A DNA stretch of 64,000 bases from Nyssa sinensis (GCA_008638375.1 CM018052.1:2529001-2593000); one strand, 5' to 3'; shown: positions 49,086 to 61,289, counted from the stretch's first letter. Notes: a model not told the origin generated them from the letters alone. Made by a program: numbers and translations.

Positions 49086-49596
49086 AAAAACCCATGACAA
49101 GGTACTGGAATTACTCACTGGGCTTGTTGAAACTCACCCTATTATCCTAACATTTTTAGGTAATGATGATGGATGGTAGCCTTGCCCAATTTGAGTATTG
49201 GTGATTGGCAGCTCCATTTCGATCAGGGGATTTTTAGAAGTATTAGGACCTATAGTTGGTCAAATTTTGTTGTAGTATTTTGGACAATTATGTACTTAAG
49301 CCCTGAGGGGCAAACAAATATGTAATATGCATAACTTTAAATTTTTATTATGCTTTGAATGTATGTTATTACCGTTCTAAATAAGAAGAAGAAGCGACGG
49401 TATCGGGCGGGCATGCGAGATGTAAAAAGAAAAAGTTTTTCACTCATCCGTAATTGCCAATCCTGGCTGTACTGCACTGTCGTCTGGCACCGTTGCTTAC
49501 GTAAGGCCCGCCATTCGGCCCACGGGCCAAAAGGGGTGGGCAGACCGGGATTCCCTTGCTCCACACGGGACAAGTTTCGGAGGTCGTGACACTGTC

Positions 49597-51640
49597 TCTT
49601 TTATGATTTTTGACAATTACAGAAACTATTCCTATAATTTTGAAATAACACTGTCCCCCCTCTATTTTTATTGTCGGTAACAGATTCCCTTATTGTCCAT
49701 AACCGTAGTTAACCTAACAGAAATTGCTGATATTAGCAATAAATTTTCTCCAAATACCAATTTTACCCTTAAATATAATAGAAGGACAAGATTACCCCCA
49801 ATGATTATTATGAATTTACAATATTATCCTTCATTTAAAGACAACTAAACTAATTCTTTTTCTCTTTCTCTTCTTATCTCTTACTAACATTTTGTCTAAA
49901 ATATATTTTAAATCATTTTCTCTAAAATTCTTTTCTTTTTTCTCTTTCTAAAATCTTATTCAAAATATGTTTAACAAAGATTAAAAAATACACATACATA
50001 TTTACACATATATGACCCATATATACATACATATATTCACACATTTATAACCCAATAACCGATTACATAGAAATTACTAATAAAAAGCATACACAGAGAA
50101 TTATATATATATATATATATAACCCTCAATTATTTGTATAATTATATAATCCTCACGTCTTCTTTCTCTACTCTTAACACCCTTAAATCCATTGTTACAC
50201 TCAGATGCTTCTTTTTTATGTGTGAAATTTAAAGACAATTCTTACTTTGGCATACAAATCTTGCTACCCTAATACAATTGAAAACCAATTTAAATACACA
50301 TAAATCAATGAAATTAGGGAAAATATATTAGAATTTGTTTTTGGGAAAAAAGTCTGAATATATTGCAAGTAATGTGTTGATATGATAAATCACATTGTAG
50401 TTATCCAATTCATGGGTTATGCAAACAAAACTAACAATTGAGCACATTATGCTTAAGTACAGGGGTCTGTTTCCCAAAAACAATAACATAACCCAGGGGT
50501 TTTCGTTACTTTCTCTCCCGAAGAGGCGATAGATCTCCTTTACGAATGAGGATGAGGATCATGGCTTCTTGTTGTCAGAATCTGAAAAGCATGAGTAGTG
50601 GCCTTGCATGGAACTTCTCCGTGATACTTTCATTCAGCAATTCATCGACTAATTCAAGTTGTGCTAGCTATCATGAAGCCAATCTAACCGTGCTCTCAAT
50701 TTGTACGCCATTACATAATCCAATCTTAGTCCACAGAAATAGGCCCTAAACCTCAAGTTACTAGACCTTGCATTTGCTCAAACTATTAGGGCAAAGAATT
50801 AGAAATAACAAATAACAAATACCAAATACCTTATCGCAGAAGGTATTCAAAGTTTGCAAAACTTCTTCAATGAACATTGTAATCGATCATAAAAATGCTG
50901 AGGGAATTGACTAATCGATTGGAGCAGTTACAAGATCAAAAGGCAAAGAGGCTCTTCCAAATTAACCAACTGTAGAAATGGAAAATATACCCATGATTCA
51001 AAACTTCAGATAAGAAAAATCAATTTTTGGGATTTGATTTTTGGGAAATACTGTAAAATTTCTCAAGGAAACTACCATATAAAATTTCTCAAACTTCAGA
51101 TAAACTTTTCGAAACCAATAGCAAGGAGCCTATAAAATTTCTCAAGGCGACGAGTCTCAATTTCGAACACCACCATGTACAATGGTCGTGATAGTGGCAG
51201 CAATAGAGGCACCTTGGTAGTGGGGGCTTTGCTTCAACCCTTTCCGTTACAGCTCCTACGCCCCCCAATTGTCCTTGCCCAGTTGTCATGGAGTAATACA
51301 TGATCAATTAGAGAAAGAAAGAAGAGAGATTAAGTGATGAATGTAACTAGAGAGAGTAAGATTCTGTTATTTGAGACTTTGAGTAGGAAAGGGAGTTACA
51401 AAAAAGAGAAGGGTCAGGGCTAGATTTAGAACATCAGAGAGAGAAATAAAGATAATGTTAAATAAAAAAATAATTTTATCATTAAATTTTAAAATAAAAA
51501 AATTATTTAAGTATGAGGGTAAAATTGTAAATGTATAATTCAGTTAACGGACGTTTACTTGACAAAATTGATAGGGGGACAATGTTATTTCAGAAACTAT
51601 AGGAGTAGTTTCTATAATTGTCAGAAACCCTAAGGGAGCT
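49597..51640. mobile_element. Non-autonomous element with long terminal inverted repeats (MULE-like)
   Basis: The left end has TTTTTGACAATTACAGAAAC, then TATTCCTATAATTTTGAAAT and AACACTGTCCCCC. The reverse complement of the right end reads TTTCTGACAATTATAGAAAC, then TACTCCTATAGTTTCTGAAAT and AACATTGTCCCCC. The inverted similarity covers about 80-110 bp. The ~1.9-kb interior has no transposase. A segment at 50515-50750 has higher GC and a 67-codon frame of unknown origin. Long ends and lack of transposase fit a Mutator-like non-autonomous element, but I could not find the 9-bp target duplication, so the superfamily is tentative. Confidence 0.65.
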
Positions 51641-51655
51641 AAGTATAATTATCCC

Positions 51656-51881
51656 TATATATAAAATCGGTAAAAAAGAAATATAAAAAGGTATTTTTAT
51701 GAGAATTTTGTGTGTTATCATCAAAATGGCTGAAACACAACGATTAAAAGTAAAGGCATGACACCTAAACACTAGTTACTCAAACAAGGTCAAATCTCTG
51801 CTGAGACAAATGGATAGGGATTTAGTAATATTGATTTTATCGATTGGTTAGACTTTTCAATAAATAAAAAAAGGAATAGCA
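51656..51881 (+). repeat. Repeat X, second copy
   Basis: It matches 29426-29605 over its length, from TATATATAAAATCGG to AAGGAATAGCA, with about 35 extra bases after AAAGGCATGACACC. It starts a few bases after the right end of the inverted-repeat element. Confidence 0.85.
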
Positions 51882-53435
51882 TGACATATTTAACATTTTT
51901 AATTAATGTAACCTAAAATTTGCTGATTTAATCATAAAAGCAATTGGTTCTATGAGTTTTTTTTTTTTTGTGTAAAATCATTACTTTGGTCTAAGCATTT
52001 TGTCTATACTGAATGGACATTTCAGATAACCTAGAATTGCTCGAACAATGGAAGGTTATTAAAGCGAAATTCAATTGTAAATTCCTAATATCTTGCATAA
52101 TCGGAACCAATACTTAGCTATTTGTACCATAATCATGCTTAGACATTGAATGAAAATTATGTGTAATACGTTGCATATACGAGAGCTTGTCAGGCCTTAA
52201 AAAAATAATAAGCTAAACTGTTATTGTTAGCTTCTTGAGTTTGATGGCAACACACTTGAGTGATCTAAGAAACTAAGTACAAATTCCCATGTCATTTGAG
52301 AATGATGCAATGGTCATGTGGTATGACGACTTGATGATTTATGTATAAAGCTTTGGAGGATCAACCAACTAGGATAGGACAACCAAGGGATATAACAATT
52401 GTAACTTACAAGTCTTGAGTCTCGGACAACCAAGAAGCATAAAAGTTGTGCAAATGTGTACAAGGACAAAAACTACCATTACAAGGCATAGGATAAGTGT
52501 CAATACAAGGGACTCTTGCATATCACATCCAAGATGACCAAACGTGTGAATATGGGACAAGTGGGATATTGTCCCATATTAGAAAAAGTGGGTCATGTTT
52601 ATTATAGAAGATCATGGGAATGTGGTCGTCCAACATGGCTAATGCCACATAACATGGAAAATAGATGGCAAAGTGGAGATCGTGTAAGGCAGAAAGCTTA
52701 ACAAACATCCTCAGTGATGCTTATAAATACCAGAATTGAAGAAGGATTCTAGATTCATACGGCAATCAAAATTTATATTTCATTTATGTTAGCGTAACCT
52801 TAGCTTAGCACAAAATATCCTATTCTAGCCTAACTTGGTGTAGCCATAACTTAGTTGTAGCTCCTACTACAACTCTACCATTTCTTCTCTCACTACCATT
52901 ATTGTATCCAATTACTACTTCTGTATGCGATCATTTATATTCATTTACAATTATAATAAAGCTATTTATTCAACGTACAAATATCGAGCTTTATTATTTA
53001 TATCTTTCCCTTGTTCATTTATGTAAACATTCTTGTTTCAAAGGCAATCAAATCTCAAAGGGAGGGAAATTTCTTGCTTTTCAACATCGCCTAATTCCAT
53101 ATAAAGATATAGATTAAGTTTTGGCACATAAGTGAGCCTGTCCAGCTTTAAAATGCCTATTCATACACATTAAAGATTATTTTTAAGTCAAACATAAATT
53201 GGCACACTAGGTGGGATCGAAAGGTGATTTCCTGGTCACAACCAATTGATTTGAAAATCAATTGAATAAATGAACAAATTAATATATTAGATGACAAAAA
53301 TTTTCATTTAGATGATGAGACGAATTGTTAATGAGTATTCCAAGGAAACTGAATTCTTATTCTATAAAGGATATTATGCAATGCATTGAATTTGAGAAAT
53401 AACATTTCAATGCAATTATAATCATTTGGAGAAGA
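51882..53435 (+). mobile_element. Possible LTR fragment with leader
   Basis: 52715-52745 has GATGCTTATAAATACCAGAATTG, a likely LTR TATA region. At about 53197-53220 the sequence AAATTGGCACACTAGGTGGG resembles the start of the internal leader after the LTR end of plant gypsy elements. No left edge, PBS tRNA assignment or coding domain is certain, and the element stops where LTR5 is inserted. Confidence 0.35.
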
Positions 53436-53440
53436 AAGTC

Positions 53441-56400
53441 TGTAACACTCCGACCCGATTAAATAAAAATTAAGTCGCTAATTTTTAATTAGTGACCTTA
53501 AAAGGAATAATTACGAAATTTAAACGGGAAATAGATAATGATTCCAAAATAATTCTAAGACCTTAAAAATTAAGGTCAACTTCGGGAAAAAAATAAAATA
53601 CGACTATGATTTATAAAATCGGTACATGAAAGAGTAAATATTAAATTTAAAATCACAAAGTAGAGAATAATGCAAAATGTTAAAATAAATAAATTAAATG
53701 CCAAACAAGGCACAAAGGAGAAAATAGCAAAAATAAGCCCCAAATTGAGGCCAATGGGTCTTGAACCCTTGACCCAATGAAAGCAAAGTTTTAAAGCCCA
53801 AAAAGAATACCACTTGGGCTGCCCACTTTTTGTGTCTAGTATTACAAGTTATATGTATATATATACACATTAAAACAAAGCCACCTCCCAATTTAGCCAA
53901 TCACCTTTTATGCAACAAAAAGTATTATTTTTAAAATATAAAATGAATAAGATATATGATATTTATAAGTGTTGCGTGTGTGAAGTGAGGGGACGATCAG
54001 AAATCATAAGTGAGGTAAGGTTGGCTAGAGAGAGAGTGATGTAGAGAGAGAAAGTAAGGTAGAAAGAGAAACTTAGAGAGAGAGAATTGTAGAGAGGGAG
54101 AAAGAGTTGCTGCAGCCACCATGGATGGGGAAGAAGAAGAAGAACAAGAGAGGGAAGATAGAAGCAGAAGGAGAAAGGGTCCACGTTGGGGTAAAAACAC
54201 AACCTCACAAATTATTTATTTCTCTCTCAAAACTCTTTCAATATATGTGAGCTGTTTCTAGTATTTCTGCATGTATGATATTTTAGGTCTGAAATCTTGA
54301 ATAAAGAGTAGGATGGAACCCTAAATAGCTTGAAATAATCCAAGAAGCACACGGCCCTACACAACCACCATGGTCGACCACCTTCAAAGTGGGTCTGAAC
54401 CGACTTGAGTTAAACTTTGATTTAGGTATAGGGGTTAAAACTAGAAAGGAAATGATTCACGACGCAACAGAAACCAAGTGAAATGGCTAAAAAATGAGCC
54501 CTAAAACTAGAGTTGCAGGTCATGGGTCTGATTTGGGGTATCTCAAACCGAACCTCAATCTCAGTTTTATGAATGAAATAATAATCCCTATAACTGTACG
54601 GTTGCAACAGGCCAAGACTCAGCTGAAATGGTCCAAAAACAAGCTCAAACCGAGCCTATTACAGACCACGATGATAGTGAGGAAATCCAGCGTTTTGATC
54701 CATTTCGATCCATGAAAACAATGCTAAACCTTACCTTGAAGTCCTACAGATATTTTGGGATGGAAAGTAGAGAGACTTAATCTCTCAAACTTCACGAAAT
54801 TGAAAAATTTTGATGGCTGCAACTAGGGCAATAGTAGCCCAACATTAGAGAAGAAGATGAATAGTAGGCGACCGGATCTTGGGTCGGTTCGGGTTCGGGT
54901 CGGGACCCGACCCATCGCACGTTAGGGGTTTAGTGAAACGGTGTCGTTGGGTTTAAAGGTTTTAAAATTTAAATGGGCCTGTTTGGTTACAGCCGTATGA
55001 GGTTGAAATCATGTTTGGGGATAGTCCAACCAAGGATAAGGCAGACAGTGTGAGTATACCATCCCGGTTCTCTAACCTAGCTTGAACCGGCTGGTTCACT
55101 GAACTCTCAAACCGGTTTAGGGTTTTGACACCTAAACCCACTGGTTCAACGGTTTAACCTAAATAAGAAAACCAAAACTTTGGTTATTTACAGTTTGACC
55201 CTAACAGATTTGAAAAATTCTGTTTTAGCCTAACTTTTGGGAATTTACTTCAAATAAATCCCTGAGAAAAATAATTTAAATTAATTTAATTATTTTATAA
55301 ATAGTATAAAATGATAAAATTACCCTTGGCCATAAATGAAACAAATAAAGTCCAAATTGAGATTTGGAAAAAGCTATCTTAACATTTTTTAACATTCCAG
55401 ACACAATGAAAATGTTAGATTAGACATCTAGGGACTCTGGGGTGGTCCCACCATAACATATAAAATTACCAAAATGCCCCTAATACAATACGAAGCCCAA
55501 TTGAAGTCCAAATTGGATGAAATTGATCCCAATAGAAGCCCAAAGAATTGTGAACTTGTATATATAACTAAATAATAATTCAAGGTCAAAATGTCATAAA
55601 ATATAAATGACCAAAATACCCTTGAGTATGAGAAATACAAGTAAAGGCCAAAAATTAACTATCATAAGCATAATTATGAAAATTTAAGAGCTAAATAAGA
55701 CTTTGGAACAGTCAACTTACAAAATGAGAAATATCTGATGTGTCCCTATGATCAAAAGCAGATACCAAATGAAGTCCAAAAGACTTAAAAATTTATATAT
55801 AAGATAAGTGGAATATTCTGAGGACCACGATAGGGTCTCGGGGCGAGAATAATAAATTATCATTTTGCCCCTAAATATGCCGAAGCTAAATAAAAATTCA
55901 AGAAGGTCTAAATTGACTTTCTTCGACGTTCTAAATCCAACGGTAAGGTCCAAAATACCAAAATAGGTACTGAAAAATAAGCTACGTGAAAAATAAAAAT
56001 TTATTAAGTCACCACAAGTAGACCGGTAAGACCAATCCTAGGAAATTAGGATACGTCGGGTCTAAGATTAAATGAAGAGCATCAATTTAGAGATGATTTG
56101 AAGTAAATGAGAAATTAATTGAAGTCTTGATGAATTTTATGTTTAGGAATTTCAAAGGGAAAGGGAAAGCTCACCAGTAGTGCTGACCCAGGAGAACAAG
56201 GTGAGTAATCCTGTACTTTGAAGTGGAGGTTTTAATCTCCATGGATTATTAAGAAATTTGAAGTTCAAATATTCTGAAGTGTTTTTATATCTGCTGTATT
56301 TCAAATTCTAAACTCTCGTATTTATATGCTTTATATTCCAACGTTTTATCTTAATCATTTATAAATTCTAACATGGCATGCAAAATTACTTATTGACATT

Positions 56401-57801
56401 TGCGACAAATGATACGTTTATTTTCTGCATGTCCATGTAATTGTCAATTTTATTAAATGCCTCTTGAATTAAATGTTTTTATTCTGTCTATGCTTAATAA
56501 ATTCCTGTGCATCGTGATTTAAATTCCTGAGGCTCTTATGTCAAATGTTTCAAGTATTGTCTTTCAAATATTTAAAAGCCCCGTTAAATTGTCTGTGTTT
56601 TGAATACACATGAAAATTCATTCTCTTATTGAAGCCATGTTTTAATTGTACATGAAAAACAATTATTGAAGAAGTCATTTCTTAAATGCTTATAAAAAGC
56701 ATTTCATAAAAAACTCATGTTTTTACAAGATAATTGTGCATAAGCACCAAGTAATGATATTGGATTCCTTCGGAACTCAATTGACATGAAGAATGCTCGG
56801 TACCAGGATCTGATCCCCCAGGCATGAGATATCTCCACGAGAAGTAAAACTAGAATCTGGTTCGAAACAGATTTTCACTTAATCAAAGTGAAAAGATGAC
56901 AATGTTTTCAGAAATGGTAGCAGGTTTTTAACCCTCCATTTATCTGAATTGGGTTTTTACTTAACCCCATGTTTTAAAGAAGAAGAAGTTTGCATCCTTC
57001 TATTTTCATGAAAAGGATTACATGCATTCTGTTTACAAGTAAATGTTTCAAACATTCATGGCCACTAAAGGGTCACCCTGTATGTATTACAAGTTTCAAC
57101 TACATATTTCATACCTCACTCGAATGCTTTTAAATGCTTTGTGTTACAAGTTCCTTGAAGTTTCTTGTACTTGCATACGTGAAATATCTGCTTTTACTCG
57201 AATGCTTTAAATGCTTCGTGTTACGTGTTTTAAAGTTTCTATACTCTGTATCTGAAGTATATGTACAACTGGTAGTGTATGTTATATGAAGTCTCTCTTA
57301 AACTAACCCACTACCAGTTGAAAACCCATGAAAAAGTACTGGAATTACTCACTGGGCTTTTTGAAACTCACCCAATTCCCCTAACATTTTTCAGGTGATG
57401 ATGATGAATGAGAGCCTTGCCTAATTTGAGGGTTGGTGATTGGCAGCTCCATTTGATCAGGAATTTTGGAAGTACTAGGGCCCGTAGTTGGTCAAATTTT
57501 GATGCAGTAAATTTTGGACAAATATGTACTTAAGCCCGAGAGGCCACGGATATGTAATATATATAACTTTAAAATTTTATTGCATATCATTTGTCTACCG
57601 CCCCGAAGAAGAAGAAGAAGCGACGGTACCGAGCGGGCGTGCAAAAAGAATTTTTTTAATGCTTCTGCAATTTGCTAGTTCTGGCCCTATCACACAGCCG
57701 TTCGGCGCCGTTGCTCACTTGAGCCTCACCCGACGGCCCACGGGCCGAACGATGGCGGTCGCAATCTTTAATCTGTAGAGGATGGATTCCAAGTAATGAC
57801 A
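53441..57801 (+). mobile_element. LTR5: family-A solo LTR, target duplication AAGTC
   Basis: Head TGTAACACTCCGACCCG (53441), tail TTCCAAGTAATGACA (57801), 4361 bp, perfect flanking AAGTC (53436-53440 and 57802-57806). The exon-like block is 56147-56200 (54 nt, GAACAAG|GTGAGTAAT) and the apparent intron 56201-57394 (1194 bp, ACATTTTTCAG|GTGATGATG). The hairpin is at 57266-57320. The middle part has the family block CGACTTTCTTCGACG (near 55914) and the GAACCGG/ACCGGTTTAGGG stretch (near 55084-55125). No polyprotein is present. Confidence 0.92.
57266..57320 (+). other. Family-A hairpin, LTR5 copy with compensatory change
   Basis: Arms CAACTGGTAGTG (57266-57277) and CACTACCAGTTG (57309-57320) are perfectly complementary. 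Against other copies both sides of one pair have changed (T-A to C-G), keeping the stem. It ends 74 nt before the predicted acceptor. Confidence 0.7.
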
Positions 57802-59433
57802 AAGTCTCTTAATTGGATGACACAAGATGCCATTTAAGTAATCGAAGATGCTGGCATATGGTCACAAGAATGGCCAACTATTGCAATTATTAAAGTTTTT
57901 GGATGTCAACTAACTAAGGGTCTTATAGAGGAATGAATCCTATGATGGATCAATAAGCATTTGTAAGGCCAATTGTCATGACCCGAAACCCACCCTATGC
58001 CGATCTCGTGTCGTAGGGCTGACCTAATGGTCGTCCCTACTTTTTACATTCTTTTACCAATGATAACAACAATCAATGCAACCATAACATTAAAGTACGG
58101 AAGCTTTATTACAACATTGTTCATAAACTGAAAATAAATTTGACAATAACCAAACATAAACCACTTTTAGGTGATGAGTGCATGGGAGAGACTACTGTAT
58201 TCTATTGTGCTCCTCAACCGTCTCCCTACGTTCCGGACCTCTTACTGTGGTTCTGTAGCATTCTCATCTGAAAAGATAATAAATGGGGTGAGCTAACAAA
58301 GCTTAGAAAGTAAAAGCTTATCTCCAATACAAGTTAGGGATTACATAGGAAAAATAAACTCAAGGGAAACATGATAGTCAGTTATGAAAACGGTTGCAGT
58401 TAACTGTAAAACACCACAATGGCCAATGAATGATAAGGCACAATAACAATCATGAGTAACAATGTAGCATGAATATGGAATAGGCCCAATGATTACAATC
58501 AACATAAATATTGGCACAATAAAACGGTCACAGTCAAGTCCAACAAATAAGGAACAATCAACATAGAACTATTCAAAGGGAAATGAAAACATCCTATGAA
58601 TCCAATAAATGTCAATATATCAATTAAACATGAATGATATAATTACTCTATTCAGGGTTTGGCAGACCCTCGGTCTTTTGGGGCTCGACATACCCCCTAT
58701 TAACATAAATGCATATAAAATGCCTATTAAACTCATTGCGTAAAAATCCATCATTGCCATGTGTCCGATCACGGATTTGACTCAAAGGTCCCATAAAATG
58801 ATCCATAGGTCCAGTCAATCAGATAACATCAGATGGATAATGTGACTGAGCACAAAACCTGGCATTTAACATGAATTATGATTCTATCACAATTCCATAA
58901 GAGTAGATAAGGTCTAGAACATCATGACATAAGCATACAATGATAAGCATTAGTATAATGAATCAATCATGAGATATCAGTCAATAGGCCTCCACCAAAT
59001 AGGACAATATCAATGGTGGGAACAATAACAGTGTATACATAAATGAGTACAAGCTTTGGCAGTAATAGAAAGATCGTGGCTTGGAAACCACGTATCAAAT
59101 ATAGGAATTTACTTACGTTATCAGTGTCCTAGTATTCCGTGACTTTCTCCTTTCCCTTTGACTTGCCTATACATCAATAAACACATCTCAGTTTTACTGT
59201 CATTTATCAATTTGTACATTTCGCTACTCTAAGTATCTCTTTTACTAGTTTATGCTTTTACGGTTTCCAATTTGGACTAATTTACCCAAGGGCAAAATGG
59301 TCATTTACGTGTCTCCAATTTTTGGGCTCTGTTTTCATAATTCAAACTTCAAATATATTAGTTACATTCATTAAATTAATTAAATGTAACTAATATATAT
59401 TATTTGAGCCCAAATAAATCACATGTGCCTTAG

Positions 59434-59488
59434 TGGCATAGTGGTTTGTTCTTCAAATCCCCAACCTTTAGATCTTGGGTTCAAGTAG
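59434..59488 (+). other. tRNA/SINE-like pol III boxes, antisense to the LTR
   Basis: TGGCATAGTGG (59434-59444) is a perfect A-box match and GGTTCAAGTAG (59478-59488) matches 9 of 11 B-box positions. The orientation is opposite to the surrounding LTR, as for the similar segment at 39709-39771. Confidence 0.5.
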
Positions 59489-60461
59489 CTCACGCAGCAG
59501 CTCCTGCACATTTTTTTTTCTTTAAATTCTTAAGCCAAACAATGGCTAGGGAGAATTGGCTATCCTTATTCCCAAATAGACATTAACCCAATTTATTATC
59601 CCAATAGCCAAACACTCCACATTTTAGTTTTTAAAAATTTTAAACATAACAGTAGCGCCTAAGCTGTGCAGTGGGTCGGGCTCTGACCCGACCCATTTCA
59701 GCCATCACCACGTTTTTCCGGTGAGCTGCCGGTCATCTTCTCCGGCAACGGTGACTCGTCAGCGGCTATTTTCCTTACAGTTTTTGATGGGTTCAAACCT
59801 ACATGTCATGGGCAACTCAAATCTACCCTCGGTTCCAGGATTGGAGTGTCGGATATCCCTGAAACAGGAAGAAACCACAGCTCTGGTGGAGCTATGCAGT
59901 TTTTCGGCCAGCTCTGGTAAGTCGTTTCCTTCCCTGTTTCCTACCTTTTTCTCCATCATTTTGATCCAATTTTGTTCCTATTAATTTCCTGTACCTAAGA
60001 GGATAAATTCCCCATGATTTAAACAAAGTTTAAGGCACAAATTCACCCAAAACCGAATCACCCATAACAACCTGTAAATGCCATTTTCTCATTCATTTTT
60101 CGACCAAATCACTTCTTTCCTTTTGCTAAATAATCCTAGTTAAATGCTGATTAAGGACCTATCATCAAATCTATACTTCATGCTTAAAATAAAAAAAAAA
60201 ATGGAAATTGATCTAGCTTACCTATTCTGAGTCGTCCGCAGTGTTCTTTCCGAGTCACCCTGGCTTCACTTCCTGAATTTCACAGCCTTAGTCCTGATCT
60301 CTTTGGCTCTGTTACTCCTCCTCTTCTCACAACAACTCATGCAAGGCTAATAATCCCCATGCATGCAGCGCCCCAGACCTCTCACTTCCTCTATTTTTTT
60401 TCCTAGTTCCTCACGCATGCCTGGCATGCTTTAGTTTTATAACCGCTCTCTTAAATTTTCC

Positions 60462-60466
<5 letters not shown>

Positions 60467-60514
<48 letters not shown>

Positions 60515-60515
60515 C
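60467..60515. repeat. (TC)n microsatellite
   Basis: About 22 TC units followed by CCCTCCCTCCC, inside the reversed LTR. Confidence 0.9.
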
Positions 60516-60976
60516 CTCCCTTATTGCCTCTTTATTTTTCCTGCGTTCATAACCCCCCCAAATTTCTTCTCTTTTAATATGCAGTTACATGTTGTAACTG
60601 ATTTACATATATACACCTTCACATATATATATTTATATATTTTCATACCTATATATATCTATACATATATATATATATATTGTCCACATATTCAAATTTC
60701 TATGTTTTTATTTCTTTCTAAAACTTATTTTATTTTTATTTTGGTTTTATTTTATTTCCTTTTAATTTTGTTATTATTATTATTATTATTTATTTATATT
60801 ATATTTTTTTTTCTCGATATTCATCCCTGGCTTGTTCGGGTATCGCCCTGCATCATCCATACAGTTAAAACTATTAAGATTCCCAAAACCGTTCATTCCA
60901 TCTAACATCACAACATAAGGCCCCATTCGTTCGGTTTACATGGCTCGCTCAGTTACAATTGGGTCAGGGTATTACA

Positions 60977-61289
60977 TTCTCCCCCCCTAAATAAGTTTGG
61001 TCCCCCAAACTTAACTAAGTCATGATGCAAATAAATAAGGATACTGAGCACGCATTTCATCTTCTCGTTCCCAAGTGGTTTCTTCAAGTCGAGAATTTCT
61101 CCATAATACCTTCACTAGTGGAATGGTCTTGTTCCGTAGTACTTGCTCTCATCAATCTAAGATCTGTACCGGCTGCTCTATATAACTCAAATCCTCCTGT
61201 ACATCTAGCGGCTCATGTTCGATTATTTGATCTGGGTTGTGCACACATTTCCTTAACATCAAAATATGGAACACATCATGTATGTGAGC
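60977..61289 (-). pseudogene. C-terminal end of a Ty3/gypsy (chromovirus) polyprotein
   Basis: Read on the minus strand from 61281, the frame gives IHDVFHILMLRKC, EHEPLDVQEDLSYIEQPVQI, LD, two stops, EQVLRNKTIPLVKVLWRN, ETTWEREDEMRAQYPYLFAS and a stop at 61022. This is the integrase C-terminus and chromodomain end common to plant chromoviruses; the two adjacent TGA codons replace residues that are normally arginines. A polypurine tract, TTTAGGGGGGGAGAA, follows on the same strand, then the LTR head at 60976. Upstream parts of the polyprotein are outside the window or displaced by the insertion at 61290. Confidence 0.85.

Larger units (their letters stand above)
29611..49591 (+). mobile_element. 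LTR1: outermost family-A solo LTR of the nest
   Basis: Once its inserts are removed, this is one ~4.2-kb LTR in three pieces: 29611-31174, 39404-40043 and 47632-49591. The head is AGTAACACTCCAATCCG (first T of the TG changed) and the tail is GGAGGTCGTGACA. The flanks CTGTT (29606-29610) and CTGTC (49592-49596) are a target duplication with one difference. Inserts are the family-B unit at 31175-39403 and LTR2 at 40044-47631. The last piece carries the 54-nt exon-like block (47847-47900), an intron-like segment (47901-49159) and the hairpin. A second head lies at 29835. No polyprotein is present. Confidence 0.75.
57975..60976 (-). mobile_element. 3' LTR of a reversed gypsy chromovirus
   Basis: On the minus strand the LTR runs from TGTAATACCCTGACCC (60976) to GTTTCGGGTCATGACA (57975), about 3.0 kb. 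On its internal side (60977 onward) are the polypurine tract and the polyprotein end, so this is the downstream LTR. It carries a (TC)n run at 60467-60510, (TA)n runs near 60620-60680 and a tRNA-like segment at 59434-59488. The rest of the element is cut off by the insertion at 61290. 57807-57974 on its left is unassigned. Confidence 0.8.

Noticed and set aside
29426..51881. The two X copies as a target-site duplication
   Set aside because: At about 180 bp they are far longer than any transposon target duplication, and they differ by an indel.
59721..59984. 87-codon plus-strand frame
   Set aside because: It lies in the reversed chromovirus LTR, and an opposite-strand frame covers nearly the same bases. 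No domain is visible.
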